Shown here: positions 26,874 to 37,528 of the stretch, piece after piece
Layout of the letters: each line of letters opens with the position of its first letter
How positions within the stretch are numbered: the first letter of the stretch is position 1
Source: Cohaesibacter celericrescens
GTDB taxonomy: Bacteria > Pseudomonadota > Alphaproteobacteria > Rhizobiales > Cohaesibacteraceae
Length of the DNA stretch: 64,000 nucleotides
Reading direction: 5' to 3'
Assembly: GCF_002866925.1 (NCBI RefSeq)
Contig: NZ_PKUQ01000055.1
Location: 248,001 to 312,000 of the forward strand
Notes under the pieces: generated by a model
Database searches by the model: none
What the model was told of the DNA's origin: nothing
The model's input: only the letters and a program-made list of their open reading frames with translations
Translations under genes and position numbers: made by a program

Positions 26874-26904
26874 AAGGTCGGGTCTGTTAGATCCGGCCTT
26901 TTTT
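26874..26904 (+). terminator. Rho-independent terminator after the chemoreceptor
   Basis: AAGGTCGGGTCT pairs with AGATCCGGCCTT (two G-U pairs) around a 3-base loop and is followed by T-rich sequence. It begins 29 bases after the receptor stop. Confidence 0.88.
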
Positions 26905-27262
26905 ATGTCTAATCGCTTTAACGACGGGTGCAAAAGGTAAAAGCCAAACACAACAAGCAATACTGGGAAGGGCCGGCGTTGCTTGCCACAAATCAGATCC
27001 TGTACTTGCAACAAGCTTGTGCTGCTCAGCTCATTGAGCAGGGGGGCTCTAGGGTGGTTTGATAGAGGCAAGCCAGCGCTTTTAGCACTGAGGCCCTGTC
27101 CGTTTGGCCTGTGCTGTCCTTAAGGTAAGTAAGGGGAATTTAGGGGTGCCTTGAGGGTCTGGTCATTTTCCCGCCCTGCGGCATCCTGTTGCAACAGAAA
27201 AGGCGCAAGTCCTATGGGTGCGTTATTCCAGCTATGGACAGAAAGTGAACCACAAAAAGGGG

Positions 27263-28903
27263 TTAGAGGCCAATGATATTGTCTCTGACTGCTTTGGGGT
27301 AGGCCTCCGCTGTGTGTTCTCTTTTTTGTTGGAAACCCTTGAGGAACGTTGCTAAACGTGCAGCAGGCAGGGGAGGGGATATGTAATACCCTTGCACGAG
27401 GTCTACTTTATTGGTTGCGCGCAAGCTCATTAATTTTGTCTGCGTTTCAACACCCTCAACCACCAATATTTGCCCCGTTTTGCTGACCATTTCGATGGCA
27501 CTAAAGAGCAATTTGGAGGACAGGGTATCCTCTGGTGCCATAGCAAAAAAGCGATCGAGCTTAACCCCATCTGCACCAAGGCCGCTGAGGTAATGGATGC
27601 TGGAATATCCCACCCCGAAATCATCAATGTAGGTTTCTATGCCGTTGGCCCTCATCAAGGCGATGGCCTCGCGAGTCGATTCCAGGGGAAGATCTGAAGT
27701 CTCAACAATTTCAACAACTGGTCTGAATGCGCACGGGGCAATTTGCAATGGAGATAAAATTCTAATCAGCCAATCGGCATCGAGATCTTGCGGGAAGACG
27801 TTGATATTGACCTTTGGCCGTTCGGTCCCAAACTGCACACCAGCGAGATCTTTCACTGTGTTGTTAACGATTAGCTCGGTCAGGAGACGCGACATATTGC
27901 GAGCTTCGACAACCGGTAAAAATGCGTTTGGATAGACAAGGCTGCCATCAAGGTCTCGCCAGCGTACAAGCACCTCGACACCCTCTATCTCGCCGGTCTC
28001 TAGACGTAATATCGGTTGATAATGACAAACGAGACTGTCCTTGCACATGGTGTGCGCAAAACGAGATGACAGGGACATCATGCGCAAGAATTTGTTCCGA
28101 GCGGCCTCGGTTAGGACCAGAGAAGTCGCCAGCATCAGGATCAGACCAACGGTGATAAAGAGCTTGTTGGCGGCTATCAAAGCTGTGACAGGTGCTTCTA
28201 TAAACAGGCATACCAAATTGGACGGGTCGCATTGAAAGCCCCAAAAAGCCCATCGCGATACGGAATACCCCACCTGTTGGTTTTTGACATTGGGATAGGA
28301 TTTTTTAAGCCCGAGTTTCCCCGTTCTATGGACCCAGTCTCCCAGACCATTTTTAGAGACGAATTCTTGATTTTGCCAAGGCACCCAACTGGCTTGAGCA
28401 TTCATGGGCGGCAAAACCAGTGTCAGGTTGCCTTTTTGCAAGAAGGTTCCCTTCAGGCCAGGGTATCCGATGGCTGCAAGATCGCGGTCAAACCAAAATG
28501 TATAGCCCATATCTAGGCGTTCGAGGTCTGCTTTCCCCAGTTCAAAGCCATCAGACAATTTGCCGCGACTGACAGAGCAGCTTTGATGCTCGTCCGCATA
28601 AAGGATTTCGTGGATGCCATCAGGCAGAAAGGCTACTTTACGCAACCAAAAAAGATAGTCTGAAGAACAAGCAGGGGCAGCGATGTTGTGAGTGAGTGCT
28701 TCCATCGTGGCGTCGAACGATGGGTCCAATTGGTCAGCAGCTTTGATCTCTTCAGATAGCTGTGTTTCCAGGCTTTGAAACACCTGAAAAATCGAGATTG
28801 AGCTTGCAATAACCAATGTTACCAAGAACAAGCTGGAGAACAGTCCAAACACAAAAGTGCGCGGATATTTGGTCATGGTAAATAGGTATTTATACAGCCG
28901 CAT
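27263..28903 (-). CDS. CSS-motif EAL domain cyclic-di-GMP phosphodiesterase
   Basis: A 546-residue inner-membrane enzyme predicted to break cyclic-di-GMP. Order: TM1 (about 17-38), periplasmic CSS-motif domain (about 40-235; CSSDYLFWLRKV at 79-90 and a second CS pair near 108), TM2 (about 240-262), then EAL domain (about 290-525). In the CSS family the paired cysteines form a periplasmic disulfide that restrains activity, so the enzyme should respond to envelope redox. The EAL signature reads EVL (GVEVLVRW); the DDFGVGYSS and VEGVET motifs are intact. GGAGGCGAT before ATG 28903 supports the start. Confidence 0.9.
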   Translation of the reverse strand: MRLYKYLFTMTKYPRTFVFGLFSSLFLVTLVIASSISIFQVFQSLETQLSEEIKAADQLDPSFDATMEALTHNIAAPACSSDYLFWLRKVAFLPDGIHEILYADEHQSCSVSRGKLSDGFELGKADLERLDMGYTFWFDRDLAAIGYPGLKGTFLQKGNLTLVLPPMNAQASWVPWQNQEFVSKNGLGDWVHRTGKLGLKKSYPNVKNQQVGYSVSRWAFWGFQCDPSNLVCLFIEAPVTALIAANKLFITVGLILMLATSLVLTEAARNKFLRMMSLSSRFAHTMCKDSLVCHYQPILRLETGEIEGVEVLVRWRDLDGSLVYPNAFLPVVEARNMSRLLTELIVNNTVKDLAGVQFGTERPKVNINVFPQDLDADWLIRILSPLQIAPCAFRPVVEIVETSDLPLESTREAIALMRANGIETYIDDFGVGYSSIHYLSGLGADGVKLDRFFAMAPEDTLSSKLLFSAIEMVSKTGQILVVEGVETQTKLMSLRATNKVDLVQGYYISPPLPAARLATFLKGFQQKREHTAEAYPKAVRDNIIGL

Positions 28904-29332
28904 ATCGCCTCCAATTCAGAGAGTATACACAGCTTTCGCTTAGAATAAGTTAAAGAAATACGGAGTTTTACCTAACTGAATATGGTTTGTCTTTCTGAAA
29001 ACTTGCTTGGAATAAATATTTGAAAAAATAGCGTTGATAAATCTGCATAACGTTGAATGGCAACTAAGGCGATAACCGTCGCTCAGAACAAGGCTATCGC
29101 AATCAAAATCAAAACAAAAATTGAGCATTGGAATTTCATCTTGGATCCCTGCCAAAGCGTATGCAGTGTGGCAAAATCCGTCCGAATTTGTGGCATATAC
29201 ATGGCATTTTATAATGCCGGAAATTTCCGATTGGCGACCTCGAAAATTAGGTGTAAATGCCGTTGTTGGAACAGATCGATCGGCGCAAAGGCGACCATCG
29301 ATAGCCTGTTTGTTTTTTTGGAGAAACTCACT
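28904..29332. other. Intergenic region between EAL and DUF1344 genes
   Basis: About 430 bases, AT-rich on the left. A short palindrome GGCATT-TTAT-AATGCC lies at 29203-29218, about 115 bases ahead of the DUF1344 start. The long plus-strand frame through this region is the upstream extension of that gene and lacks a supporting ribosome site. Confidence 0.35.
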
Positions 29333-29587
29333 ATGCGTAAGGTTTTGATGCCATTTTGGGCCGCAGCTATGATGCTGATTGCCCTGCCTGCGTATGCCGA
29401 AACTTACACCGGCGTTGTTGATACGGTTGACATGGAAACCGGTATTCTCATCCTAGATCAGGACATCGAAATTGTTGTGCCTGAAGACGTTGATATGCCT
29501 GAATTGCAAGCCGGCACAGTCGTGACCGTTGAGTATGACACAGTTGGCGAAGACAAACTTGCCACCAAAATCACTTTGTCAGAATAG
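29333..29587 (+). CDS. DUF1344 family small exported protein
   Basis: An 84-residue protein with a signal peptide (residues 1-22, ending AYA) and a small beta domain: ETYTGVVDTVDMETGILILD, IEIVVPEDVDMPELQAGTVVTVEYD. This pattern fits DUF1344, small periplasmic proteins common in Rhizobiales whose function is unknown. ATG 29333 has GGAG ten bases upstream. The frame is open back to 29057, but the signal peptide fixes the real start. Confidence 0.8.
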   Translation: MRKVLMPFWAAAMMLIALPAYAETYTGVVDTVDMETGILILDQDIEIVVPEDVDMPELQAGTVVTVEYDTVGEDKLATKITLSE

Positions 29588-29593
29588 TGTTCC

Positions 29594-29627
29594 AGAGAGG
29601 ATGTGTGCCACATGCTGCATCCTCTCT
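29594..29627 (+). terminator. First hairpin after DUF1344
   Basis: AGAGAGGATG pairs exactly with CATCCTCTCT, with a 14-base loop, starting 7 bases after the stop and followed by TCTTG. Confidence 0.6.
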
Positions 29628-29697
29628 TCTTGCCTTGCCGTACAAGCCATGACACGGTGAGGCGGGAATGCAGCTCTCATGGGAGAGCAAACAACAG

Positions 29698-29723
29698 GCC
29701 GGATCTATGATCCGGCTTTTTTT
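29698..29723 (+). terminator. Rho-independent terminator, second hairpin after DUF1344
   Basis: GCCGGATC TAT GATCCGGC is a perfect 8-bp stem followed by seven T. It is about 110 bases after the DUF1344 stop, so two hairpins stand in series. Confidence 0.9.
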
Positions 29724-29863
29724 ATGGAAAGGCCGTGCCTGACCCTGCGCGTTTGGTGAGGGATGTTTCCATCATGCCGCTTGCATGCGTGGATGCACGC
29801 AAATATGAAAAATGTCCCGATACGCACAGAGCAAAAAAGGATGGGTAAAGGAAGGGTATGTGA

Positions 29864-29894
29864 CAATAAAAAAGGCGCTCCGAAGAGCGCCTTT
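29864..29894 (-). terminator. Rho-independent terminator of groEL
   Basis: AAAGGCGCTC CGAA GAGCGCCTTT is a perfect 10-bp stem; read on the minus strand it is followed by a T-rich run. It lies about 40 bases after the groEL stop. Confidence 0.92.
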
Positions 29895-29930
29895 CTCATA
29901 GAACTTAGCAAGATGTGCCAAGCGTCATGA

Positions 29931-31586
<1,656 letters not shown>

Positions 31587-31722
31587 GTTAGCTCTTCCTG
31601 AAATCTGTATTACTTGTAAATAAGAGGCAGTTCGCCATCGTCCCGTTCGATCGTCTGTCCGGGACAGGCCAATCTGGGCAGCAATATAAGGAGCCGTTAA
31701 AACGACTGTCCTTGACTATGCC

Positions 31723-32010
31723 TTAGCCCAAGATGCCCATGATGTCGGACTCTTTCATGATCAGCAGGTCTTCACCGTCGATCTTGACTTCGGTACCGGA
31801 CCATTTGCCGAACAGAACACGGTCGCCCGCTTTAACTTCCAGCGCGACCAAGTTGCCAGCGTCATCACGAACGCCGTTGCCAACAGCAACGATTTCGCCT
31901 TCGCTTGGCTTTTCTTTGGCGGTATCAGGAATAATGATGCCACCAGCGGTTTTCTCTTCGGATTCTACGCGACGTACAACGACGCGGTCATGCAGAGGAC
32001 GGAATTTCAT
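31723..32010 (-). CDS. groES: Co-chaperonin GroES (10 kDa)
   Basis: A 95-residue lid of the GroEL chamber. MKFRPLHDRVVVRRVESEEKTAGGIIIPDTAKEKP is the standard N-terminus with the mobile loop that binds GroEL (about 17-33). The C-terminal GTEVKIDGEDLLIMKESDIMG is canonical. ATG 32010 gives the normal family length; the frame open to 32157 runs into the CIRCE operator and is not coding. Confidence 0.97.
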   Translation of the reverse strand: MKFRPLHDRVVVRRVESEEKTAGGIIIPDTAKEKPSEGEIVAVGNGVRDDAGNLVALEVKAGDRVLFGKWSGTEVKIDGEDLLIMKESDIMGILG

Positions 32011-32120
32011 CTCTGAAGCGTTCCCTAATCTGTTACGCAGCCCCCGGACCCAAAGTGGGGCACCAAATGCCCCCATCATTAGCGGCATCCGAGCGGTCTG
32101 CTCCTCGTTAAACAAGTGCA

Positions 32121-32147
32121 TTAGCACTCTCGCTTGGTGAGTGCTAA
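32121..32147 (-). promoter_or_regulatory. CIRCE operator (HrcA binding site) of groESL
   Basis: TTAGCACTC, nine bases, then GAGTGCTAA: a perfect match to the CIRCE consensus, 111 bases upstream of the groES start. HrcA represses groESL by binding this site and releases it on heat shock. hrcA itself is not in the window. Confidence 0.97.
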
Positions 32148-32485
32148 CAACGATCATTCATTTAGGCAGGCGCGCATGAGATGTCAAGAAAGTGCCCCAA
32201 AAAAAATCTGACTTTATGCGAAATAAAGGTCAAATACAGACCAATGTCTTACGTCTGTGCGCTGAAGTGATCGGTTCAACGCAGGGGTGTGGTTTGGGTG
32301 CCGTTGCATAGCATGATTGCTTCTGCTTAGTCTAGAGGCCGTCTTGGGCCTGTCTTGGGCCTGTCTTGGGGAGTGGGGGAGATCGCGGTTTTGATTTCAG
32401 ATTGCTTGAGGGGGGATTGGTAACGGGTGTCTTGGGTATTTTGGCCAGTGTAACTACCAAGCCACTCGGTCGTTTCTAGAACAGC
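32148..32485. repeat. Intergenic region with an 11-bp tandem repeat
   Basis: About 340 bases upstream of groES. GTCTTGGGCCT is repeated twice exactly and a third time in part at 32341-32371. No gene is seen. The repeat is near the 3' end of the NadR-like kinase gene. Confidence 0.5.
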
Positions 32486-33049
32486 TTACTTCAGATGCGT
32501 CAGTATGGCGTTTAGCCGTTCACCCAGAGGCCCCGAAACGCATATATAATCGCATGTGAGCGCCTTCAATTCAGCTTCGAATTGAGCGTGGAACATTTCT
32601 CGCAAATCAGGCGCATCGCGCTGTCCATCATCCACCCATGGCCAATCAACGCCACACAAAATGTAGAGGCGTGGTGCGTGCGGTCGTTTCAATAGGTTCT
32701 TTTTATGGCGTTCTGACCATCGTTCCCAATGTGCCCACAGGGGCGTGTTTATTGCGTTGGCATAATAATGCGCGCTATAGACCAGAGACGATATAAGATC
32801 GGTGTCACAAACAAGTTGCTTGTTTTCTTTTGCTGCCAGCGCAGCGGCTCGTTCTTCCTGCGCCCATTGGCCCTGTGCGATGGGAATGGCATCTTCAAGC
32901 GATAAACTGCCATGAAGAGCAAAATAGTCCCGCAGATACTCCGGTGCTAATATACCGTCCATATGCTCGACCAGCGCATTGGCAAGAGCTGACTTCCCCG
33001 TGCTTTCAGGGCCGGTCAAAACAAGGCGCGGCAAAGCCGATGCAATCAT
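32486..33049 (-). CDS. NadR-like ATP-binding kinase domain protein
   Basis: A 187-residue P-loop protein. GPESTGKSALANAL (about 10-23) is the Walker A form typical of the ribosylnicotinamide kinase domain of NadR; APEYLRDYF and LVCDTDLISSLVYSAHYY follow the NadR kinase pattern, as does LYILCGVDWPWVDDGQRD. The nucleotidyltransferase and HTH parts of full-length NadR are absent. Likely role: phosphorylation of nicotinamide riboside or a related nucleoside. ATG 33049 lies 7 bases after the sulP stop, so it is in an operon with the transporter. Confidence 0.78.
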   Translation of the reverse strand: MIASALPRLVLTGPESTGKSALANALVEHMDGILAPEYLRDYFALHGSLSLEDAIPIAQGQWAQEERAAALAAKENKQLVCDTDLISSLVYSAHYYANAINTPLWAHWERWSERHKKNLLKRPHAPRLYILCGVDWPWVDDGQRDAPDLREMFHAQFEAELKALTCDYICVSGPLGERLNAILTHLK

Positions 33050-33056
33050 AATGGGT

Positions 33057-34322
33057 TCAGTGCTCCGGTGTATGCCAATCACTGTCTACCGATTTACGAC
33101 GTGACAGCCGCAATGCAAGTCCGACCGAGACACCAACTCCAATTGCTACGGTTAAATCCACAAGAACAGTCAGAACCAGCGTCAAAACCAGCAATGCCAC
33201 ATCGCTGTGACGACCACGGGCATACTCAGCCCATTTATGGGGCTCGGTCATATTCCACGCGGTTAACATCAACAAAGCTGCCAGTGCGGGCATCGCCAAA
33301 TGATCCGCAAGAGGCGCAGCGACCAGCATGACGATTAAAATCACCACGGCATGGACCAATCCGGCAACAGGGGTTTTGCCACCCGCTTTGACATTGGTCG
33401 CAGTCCGCGCGATCGCTCCGGTGACAGGCAGGCCAGTGAACAGCGCCGAGGCCACGTTTGCGACCCCTTGCGCCGTCAATTCTGCGTTGGGGCGATGATG
33501 CCCATCGATCATTCGGTCTGCCACCATTGCCGACAAAAGGGACTCGACACCCGCCAGAAAGGCAATGACCAAAGCGGAAGGGAACAGCTCGACAAACCGA
33601 GACCATGAAAAATCAGGCCATTGCGGTGTTGGTAGTGAATGCGGAAGGGCGCCAAATCTGGATCCCAGTGTCGCAACATCCAGCGTAAACAAAAATACCA
33701 TTGCCGAGGTGACGCCAATGGCGACGACTAGGCCGGGAAACTTGGGGAAGCTGCGCCGCAAAATAACGATCATAACCAGTGTCGCGAGCGCAATACCAAA
33801 AGCCTCTAGGTTGAGCCCCTCGCGTGCGTTCCAAAGAGCAGGGAGTATTTCGATGAAATCTGCCGGAACCGAGGCAAGTTCGAGACCGAAAAAATCTTTG
33901 AGCTGACTGGTGGCGATGATGATGCCGATACCAATGGTGAACCCGTTGACCACAGCATCTGGGACAAAGGCAATCAAACGACCCAAACGGAAATAGCCAG
34001 CCAACATCAATATGAGGCCTGCCATAAAGGTGGCCATGACCAAACCGTCATAGCCATAAGTGGCAATGACGCCGAATACCACGACGATGAAAGCGCCGGT
34101 GGGACCGCCAATCTGAACGCGGCTTCCGCCAAGAGCCGATATAAAAAAACCGCCGATGATGGCAGTTACGAGGCCCTTGGCCGGGTCAGCCCCGGAAGCG
34201 ATGGCAATGGCGATGCTAAGGGGCAGTGCCACCATGGCAACAGTGACGCCAGCCATCATGTCAGCGAGAAACAGCGGCCAGCTGTAGGTTAGGCTTGTGG
34301 TAAGTAATTTTGGTTTGCGCAT
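33057..34322 (-). CDS. SulP family anion transporter without STAS domain
   Basis: A 421-residue inner-membrane protein with about 11-12 membrane segments. It has the SulP core: DMMAGVTVAMVALPLSIAIAIASGADPAKGLVTAIIGG, then SRVQIGGPTGAF, then GFTIGIGIII, and the AGVESLLSAMVADRMIDGHHRPNAELTAQGVANV signature near 260-295. SulP proteins import sulfate, bicarbonate or dicarboxylates. The cytosolic STAS domain normally found at the C-terminus is missing, since the protein ends just after the last membrane helix. It heads a two-gene unit with the NadR-like kinase. Confidence 0.9.
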   Translation of the reverse strand: MRKPKLLTTSLTYSWPLFLADMMAGVTVAMVALPLSIAIAIASGADPAKGLVTAIIGGFFISALGGSRVQIGGPTGAFIVVVFGVIATYGYDGLVMATFMAGLILMLAGYFRLGRLIAFVPDAVVNGFTIGIGIIIATSQLKDFFGLELASVPADFIEILPALWNAREGLNLEAFGIALATLVMIVILRRSFPKFPGLVVAIGVTSAMVFLFTLDVATLGSRFGALPHSLPTPQWPDFSWSRFVELFPSALVIAFLAGVESLLSAMVADRMIDGHHRPNAELTAQGVANVASALFTGLPVTGAIARTATNVKAGGKTPVAGLVHAVVILIVMLVAAPLADHLAMPALAALLMLTAWNMTEPHKWAEYARGRHSDVALLVLTLVLTVLVDLTVAIGVGVSVGLALRLSRRKSVDSDWHTPEH

Positions 34323-34458
34323 GGGATATATCTGAAACTGTTGAGATAAAAACCCTCAATACGCCCTCTGCATAGCCATCTCAAGCCCTGCATTGAACAC
34401 AGCTTCCATGCCAAATTGAGTGCACTCATGCGCATTCGGTACGGAATTGACGTTTTTG

Positions 34459-34977
34459 CTACGCAAACTGCCGGTCATGCTCGTCGAATGGGTCCATATG
34501 AAAGCCATTGCCGGCTATGGCCTTTTCAAACGTGACACGAAGGATCAGATCCCGTTCGTGTGCGGGCAGGCTGCGATGGGTCTCGCCAAAGCCGCGCTTG
34601 GTATAATAGGCCAACAATTCATGCATCACTTCCGGCGTGTGCAAACGCAAGCAAGGCAACTCCCGCGATTCTGCAATCAGTTCCACCTCAGCCAGCAGGC
34701 GAGAACCCAGCCCCTTGTTTTGATGCTGTGGTAGGACGGCAATGGTATCAAGATAAAGGCAATTATCCACCTCATGCATTGCAGCAGACGCCAGCAAAAC
34801 ACCGTCCTCTTGAGCGATGTAAAGATTACGGGTTTCCAGAAAAGCACCGAGATCGGAATAAGCATCTGCTGGTTGGTCAAAGCCCATACGTTTTGCGATG
34901 GGTGCCATTGCAGATAGAAAAAGCGAACGAATATCGCTCAATTGCTCGGCTTTAGCCAAGCGAAAGGTGACTGTCAT
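34459..34977 (-). CDS. GNAT family N-acetyltransferase
   Basis: A 172-residue acetyltransferase. Motif A reads LDTIAVLPQHQNKGLGSRLLAEVE (about 75-98) and the C-terminal motif B reads LLAYYTKRGFGETH. The N-terminal region (AEQLSDIRSLFLSAMAPIAKRMGF) is typical of GNAT substrate loops. The substrate is unknown. ATG 34977 has AAGGA about eight bases upstream. Confidence 0.85.
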   Translation of the reverse strand: MTVTFRLAKAEQLSDIRSLFLSAMAPIAKRMGFDQPADAYSDLGAFLETRNLYIAQEDGVLLASAAMHEVDNCLYLDTIAVLPQHQNKGLGSRLLAEVELIAESRELPCLRLHTPEVMHELLAYYTKRGFGETHRSLPAHERDLILRVTFEKAIAGNGFHMDPFDEHDRQFA

Positions 34978-35180
34978 GGTCAAATCCTTGTCAACACCGG
35001 CTCATGCATCCAGTTACCATCAAACTCGGCACCGCTTATTCGGGCCGACATGGCAATGGCCGGTCTTTTTGAATCATCTGTTCAGGCGCGGTTATGCGAC
35101 CCAATCAGTGACAGGATTGTGACAAACGCAGATGGAGGCTGCTGGGTCTTGCAGAAACTGTGTGCAAGTAGACCATTTCT

Positions 35181-36758
35181 CTAGCGGGGAAGAGAAATGG
35201 TCGCCATCAGACCGCCTTCTGGCCGGTTGGTCAGAAAGATGTCGCCGCCATGACCGCGCACAATGGTGCGAGTGATGGACAAGCCAAGACCAACTCCGCC
35301 TGTTTCCAGATTGCGCGATCCCTCTACGCGAAAGAAGGGAGCAAATACATCATCAAGCTTATCAGGCGGGATGCCGGGGCCGGTGTCGGATATTTCAATT
35401 TCTAGCGTCTTGGCCGTGGTACGCAAGTGTATCGCGGCATTGCCTGCGTAGCGCAGGGCATTGTCTGTCAAATTCCGAATAGCCCGCTTGAGGCTGACTG
35501 CGCGGCAAGAATAGATCAGGCTGTCCGGGCCATCAAAGCGAACATCTTTGCCAACATCGGCATAATCTTCCGCAGTGGCGGACAGCAGAGCGGCCACATC
35601 GACATTCTTGGTTTCCTCCTTGGCGGCATCTTCCCGCGCGAAAGCCAGAACGGCGTCGGTCATTGACTGCATTTCTTCCAGTGTCGCCAGAATTTTATCC
35701 CGCATTTCATCATCGTCAATGAATTCGACGCGCAAGCGTAGCGTGGTGATCGGCGTGCGCAAATCGTGGCTGACAGCGGCGAGCATGCGCGTTCGATCCT
35801 GCACAAAACGCATCAGTCGATCTTGCATCGCATTAAAGGCAGCAATGGTATTGCGCACCTCTGCAGGGCCTTGTTCTTGGAGGGGCTCAACCGTGTCTCC
35901 CCGTCCAAGTTTGCGCGACGCTCCTTCCAGTTCACGCAATGGCGCTGTGAGTTTACGCACAGCCAAGATGACAACCAAGGCGATCAACGTGGCCATAACA
36001 CCCATGGAAATCAGGAAAGGTCTGCCCCATTGCTCTGGTGGGGAGGGCACGCCGGTGCGCACCTGTAGCCATTTTCCATTATCCAGAGGCACGGCAATGG
36101 TCATATCAAGCGCAGCCAGATTGTGACGCTTCTTATTGGAAAATCTCGGTAGCTGACCATCCTCATCCTTCTCACGCTGACGACGAACCCAGTGTCTTTT
36201 TTCGCTCTCGCTTAAGTGCGGTGGCGCATCACTCATTCGAATGCGTGCCCGGTTTGAGTCTCCATCGTTGTCGAGAGCTTCAGAGGATTTTTTCTCATAA
36301 TATCGGCCTAGGCCAAAGAGGCTACGGTCAAGATTGCTAATACGAACGGTGCCGTTTTCAAGGCCAGCCCGTCGCTCCAACCTGTGCGTAAAAAAGGATT
36401 CCGGTGTGCCATCCCTTGGCACCAGCAGAGTGGTTCTATCCTGAAGACGATAGAGAATGCTTGGCCCTTCTGCCGCGCGGATGACGCGATCATGCAGGCT
36501 TTCATCTGTCTGGTTGAGGACACGAACCACCGACGCCATGCGTTCCATCACTTGCCCGCGTGTGGTGTTGACCGCAATATTGGAGCGTTCGCTGGCAAAC
36601 AATAGGATCGTAATGCCCTGTGCCACCAACAGTGCCAGAAACAGCGCAGCCAAAAGCTGGCCAGCAAGCGACCGCGGCCACAGACGCAGCCTGCTCCACA
36701 AAGACGGTTTGTCCGAATGGGAGCCTGTACCGGATGTGTTGGTGTTTGTCTTGGGCAT
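35181..36758 (-). CDS. Two-component sensor histidine kinase
   Basis: A 525-residue inner-membrane kinase. TM1 (about 34-54), a periplasmic domain of about 190 residues, TM2 (about 248-267), HAMP (about 268-320), HisKA with AAVSHDLRTPITTLR (H near 331), and HATPase_c with NLTDNALRYAG, DTGPGIPP and GGVGLGLSI. The family resembles alphaproteobacterial OmpR-partner kinases. The periplasmic domain contains an acidic DNDGDSN stretch (about 163-169) that recalls a calcium loop. ATG 36758 is 2 bases after the response regulator stop; TTG 36764 is an alternative. Confidence 0.92.
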   Translation of the reverse strand: MPKTNTNTSGTGSHSDKPSLWSRLRLWPRSLAGQLLAALFLALLVAQGITILLFASERSNIAVNTTRGQVMERMASVVRVLNQTDESLHDRVIRAAEGPSILYRLQDRTTLLVPRDGTPESFFTHRLERRAGLENGTVRISNLDRSLFGLGRYYEKKSSEALDNDGDSNRARIRMSDAPPHLSESEKRHWVRRQREKDEDGQLPRFSNKKRHNLAALDMTIAVPLDNGKWLQVRTGVPSPPEQWGRPFLISMGVMATLIALVVILAVRKLTAPLRELEGASRKLGRGDTVEPLQEQGPAEVRNTIAAFNAMQDRLMRFVQDRTRMLAAVSHDLRTPITTLRLRVEFIDDDEMRDKILATLEEMQSMTDAVLAFAREDAAKEETKNVDVAALLSATAEDYADVGKDVRFDGPDSLIYSCRAVSLKRAIRNLTDNALRYAGNAAIHLRTTAKTLEIEISDTGPGIPPDKLDDVFAPFFRVEGSRNLETGGVGLGLSITRTIVRGHGGDIFLTNRPEGGLMATISLPR

Positions 36759-36760
36759 GG

Positions 36761-37528
36761 TCAAAGATCATCCTCATCACCCGCAGCATCCAGCATCGCA
36801 TCTGAAACCTTGCCGGTTACCTTACAAGTGAACACATAGCCCCCACCGCGTACGGTTTTGATTAATTTAGGGTTCTTGGGGTCTTCCTCTATCTTCTTAC
36901 GCAAACGCGAGACCTGATTGTCAATAGAACGATCAAAAATCTGAGCCGTCCTACCGGATGTCAGGTCCAGCAATTGGTCGCGTGACAACACCATAGTTGG
37001 GCGTTTGAGAAAGGTGACGAGCAGGCGATAATCAGCGGCGCTCAACGGAACGGTTACGCCGTCCGGGCTGAGCAGTTCGCGTTGATGCACTTGCAAGACC
37101 CAATCATCGAATTTCAGGGATTCCGGCTCATCGGTTTTTTGTATCTCGGGCGGCAAAGACTGACTGCGGCGCAGCACGGACTTAATCCGGGCCAGCAGTT
37201 CACGGGGATTAAAAGGCTTGGTAACATAATCATCAGCCCCGATCTCCAGACCGACGATACGATCTGTTTCTTCCCCCAGCGCCGTTAGCAGGATCACCGG
37301 GATATTCTCATTTTCCCGAACATAGCGACACAGGGTCAAGCCATCCTCTCCCGGCATCATCACATCAAGCACGATCAAATCAATCGCCGAGGTCTTCAAT
37401 GCTTGCCGCATTTTGATGCCGCCATCTGCATCGCTAACGCGATATCCATTGCGTGAGAGATATTTCGACAGCAGTTCGCGAATATCTTGGTGGTCGTCCA
37501 CCACCAGAATATGTGCAGAATGTTCCAT
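36761..37528 (-). CDS. OmpR/PhoB family response regulator
   Basis: A 255-residue DNA-binding regulator. Receiver domain 1-120 with acidic pair D11/D12, phosphorylation site D55 (VLDVMMPGEDG) and K near 107 (VTKPF). Winged-helix domain 145-240 with DQLLDLTSGRTAQIFDRSIDNQVSRLRKKIE and the wing VRGGGYVF. It is transcribed ahead of its cognate kinase with a 2-base gap. It is divergent from the first EF-hand gene across a 409-base shared upstream region, an arrangement like cpxRA and cpxP, so the EF-hand gene is a plausible target (inference). Confidence 0.94.
   Translation of the reverse strand: MEHSAHILVVDDHQDIRELLSKYLSRNGYRVSDADGGIKMRQALKTSAIDLIVLDVMMPGEDGLTLCRYVRENENIPVILLTALGEETDRIVGLEIGADDYVTKPFNPRELLARIKSVLRRSQSLPPEIQKTDEPESLKFDDWVLQVHQRELLSPDGVTVPLSAADYRLLVTFLKRPTMVLSRDQLLDLTSGRTAQIFDRSIDNQVSRLRKKIEEDPKNPKLIKTVRGGGYVFTCKVTGKVSDAMLDAAGDEDDL

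Noticed and set aside
29191..29206. Sigma-54 type promoter ahead of DUF1344 (TGGCAT, then TGGCA at the right spacing)
   Set aside because: The GG and GC spacing fits, but the -12 half is TGGCA rather than TTGCA, and it is about 125 bases from the start codon.
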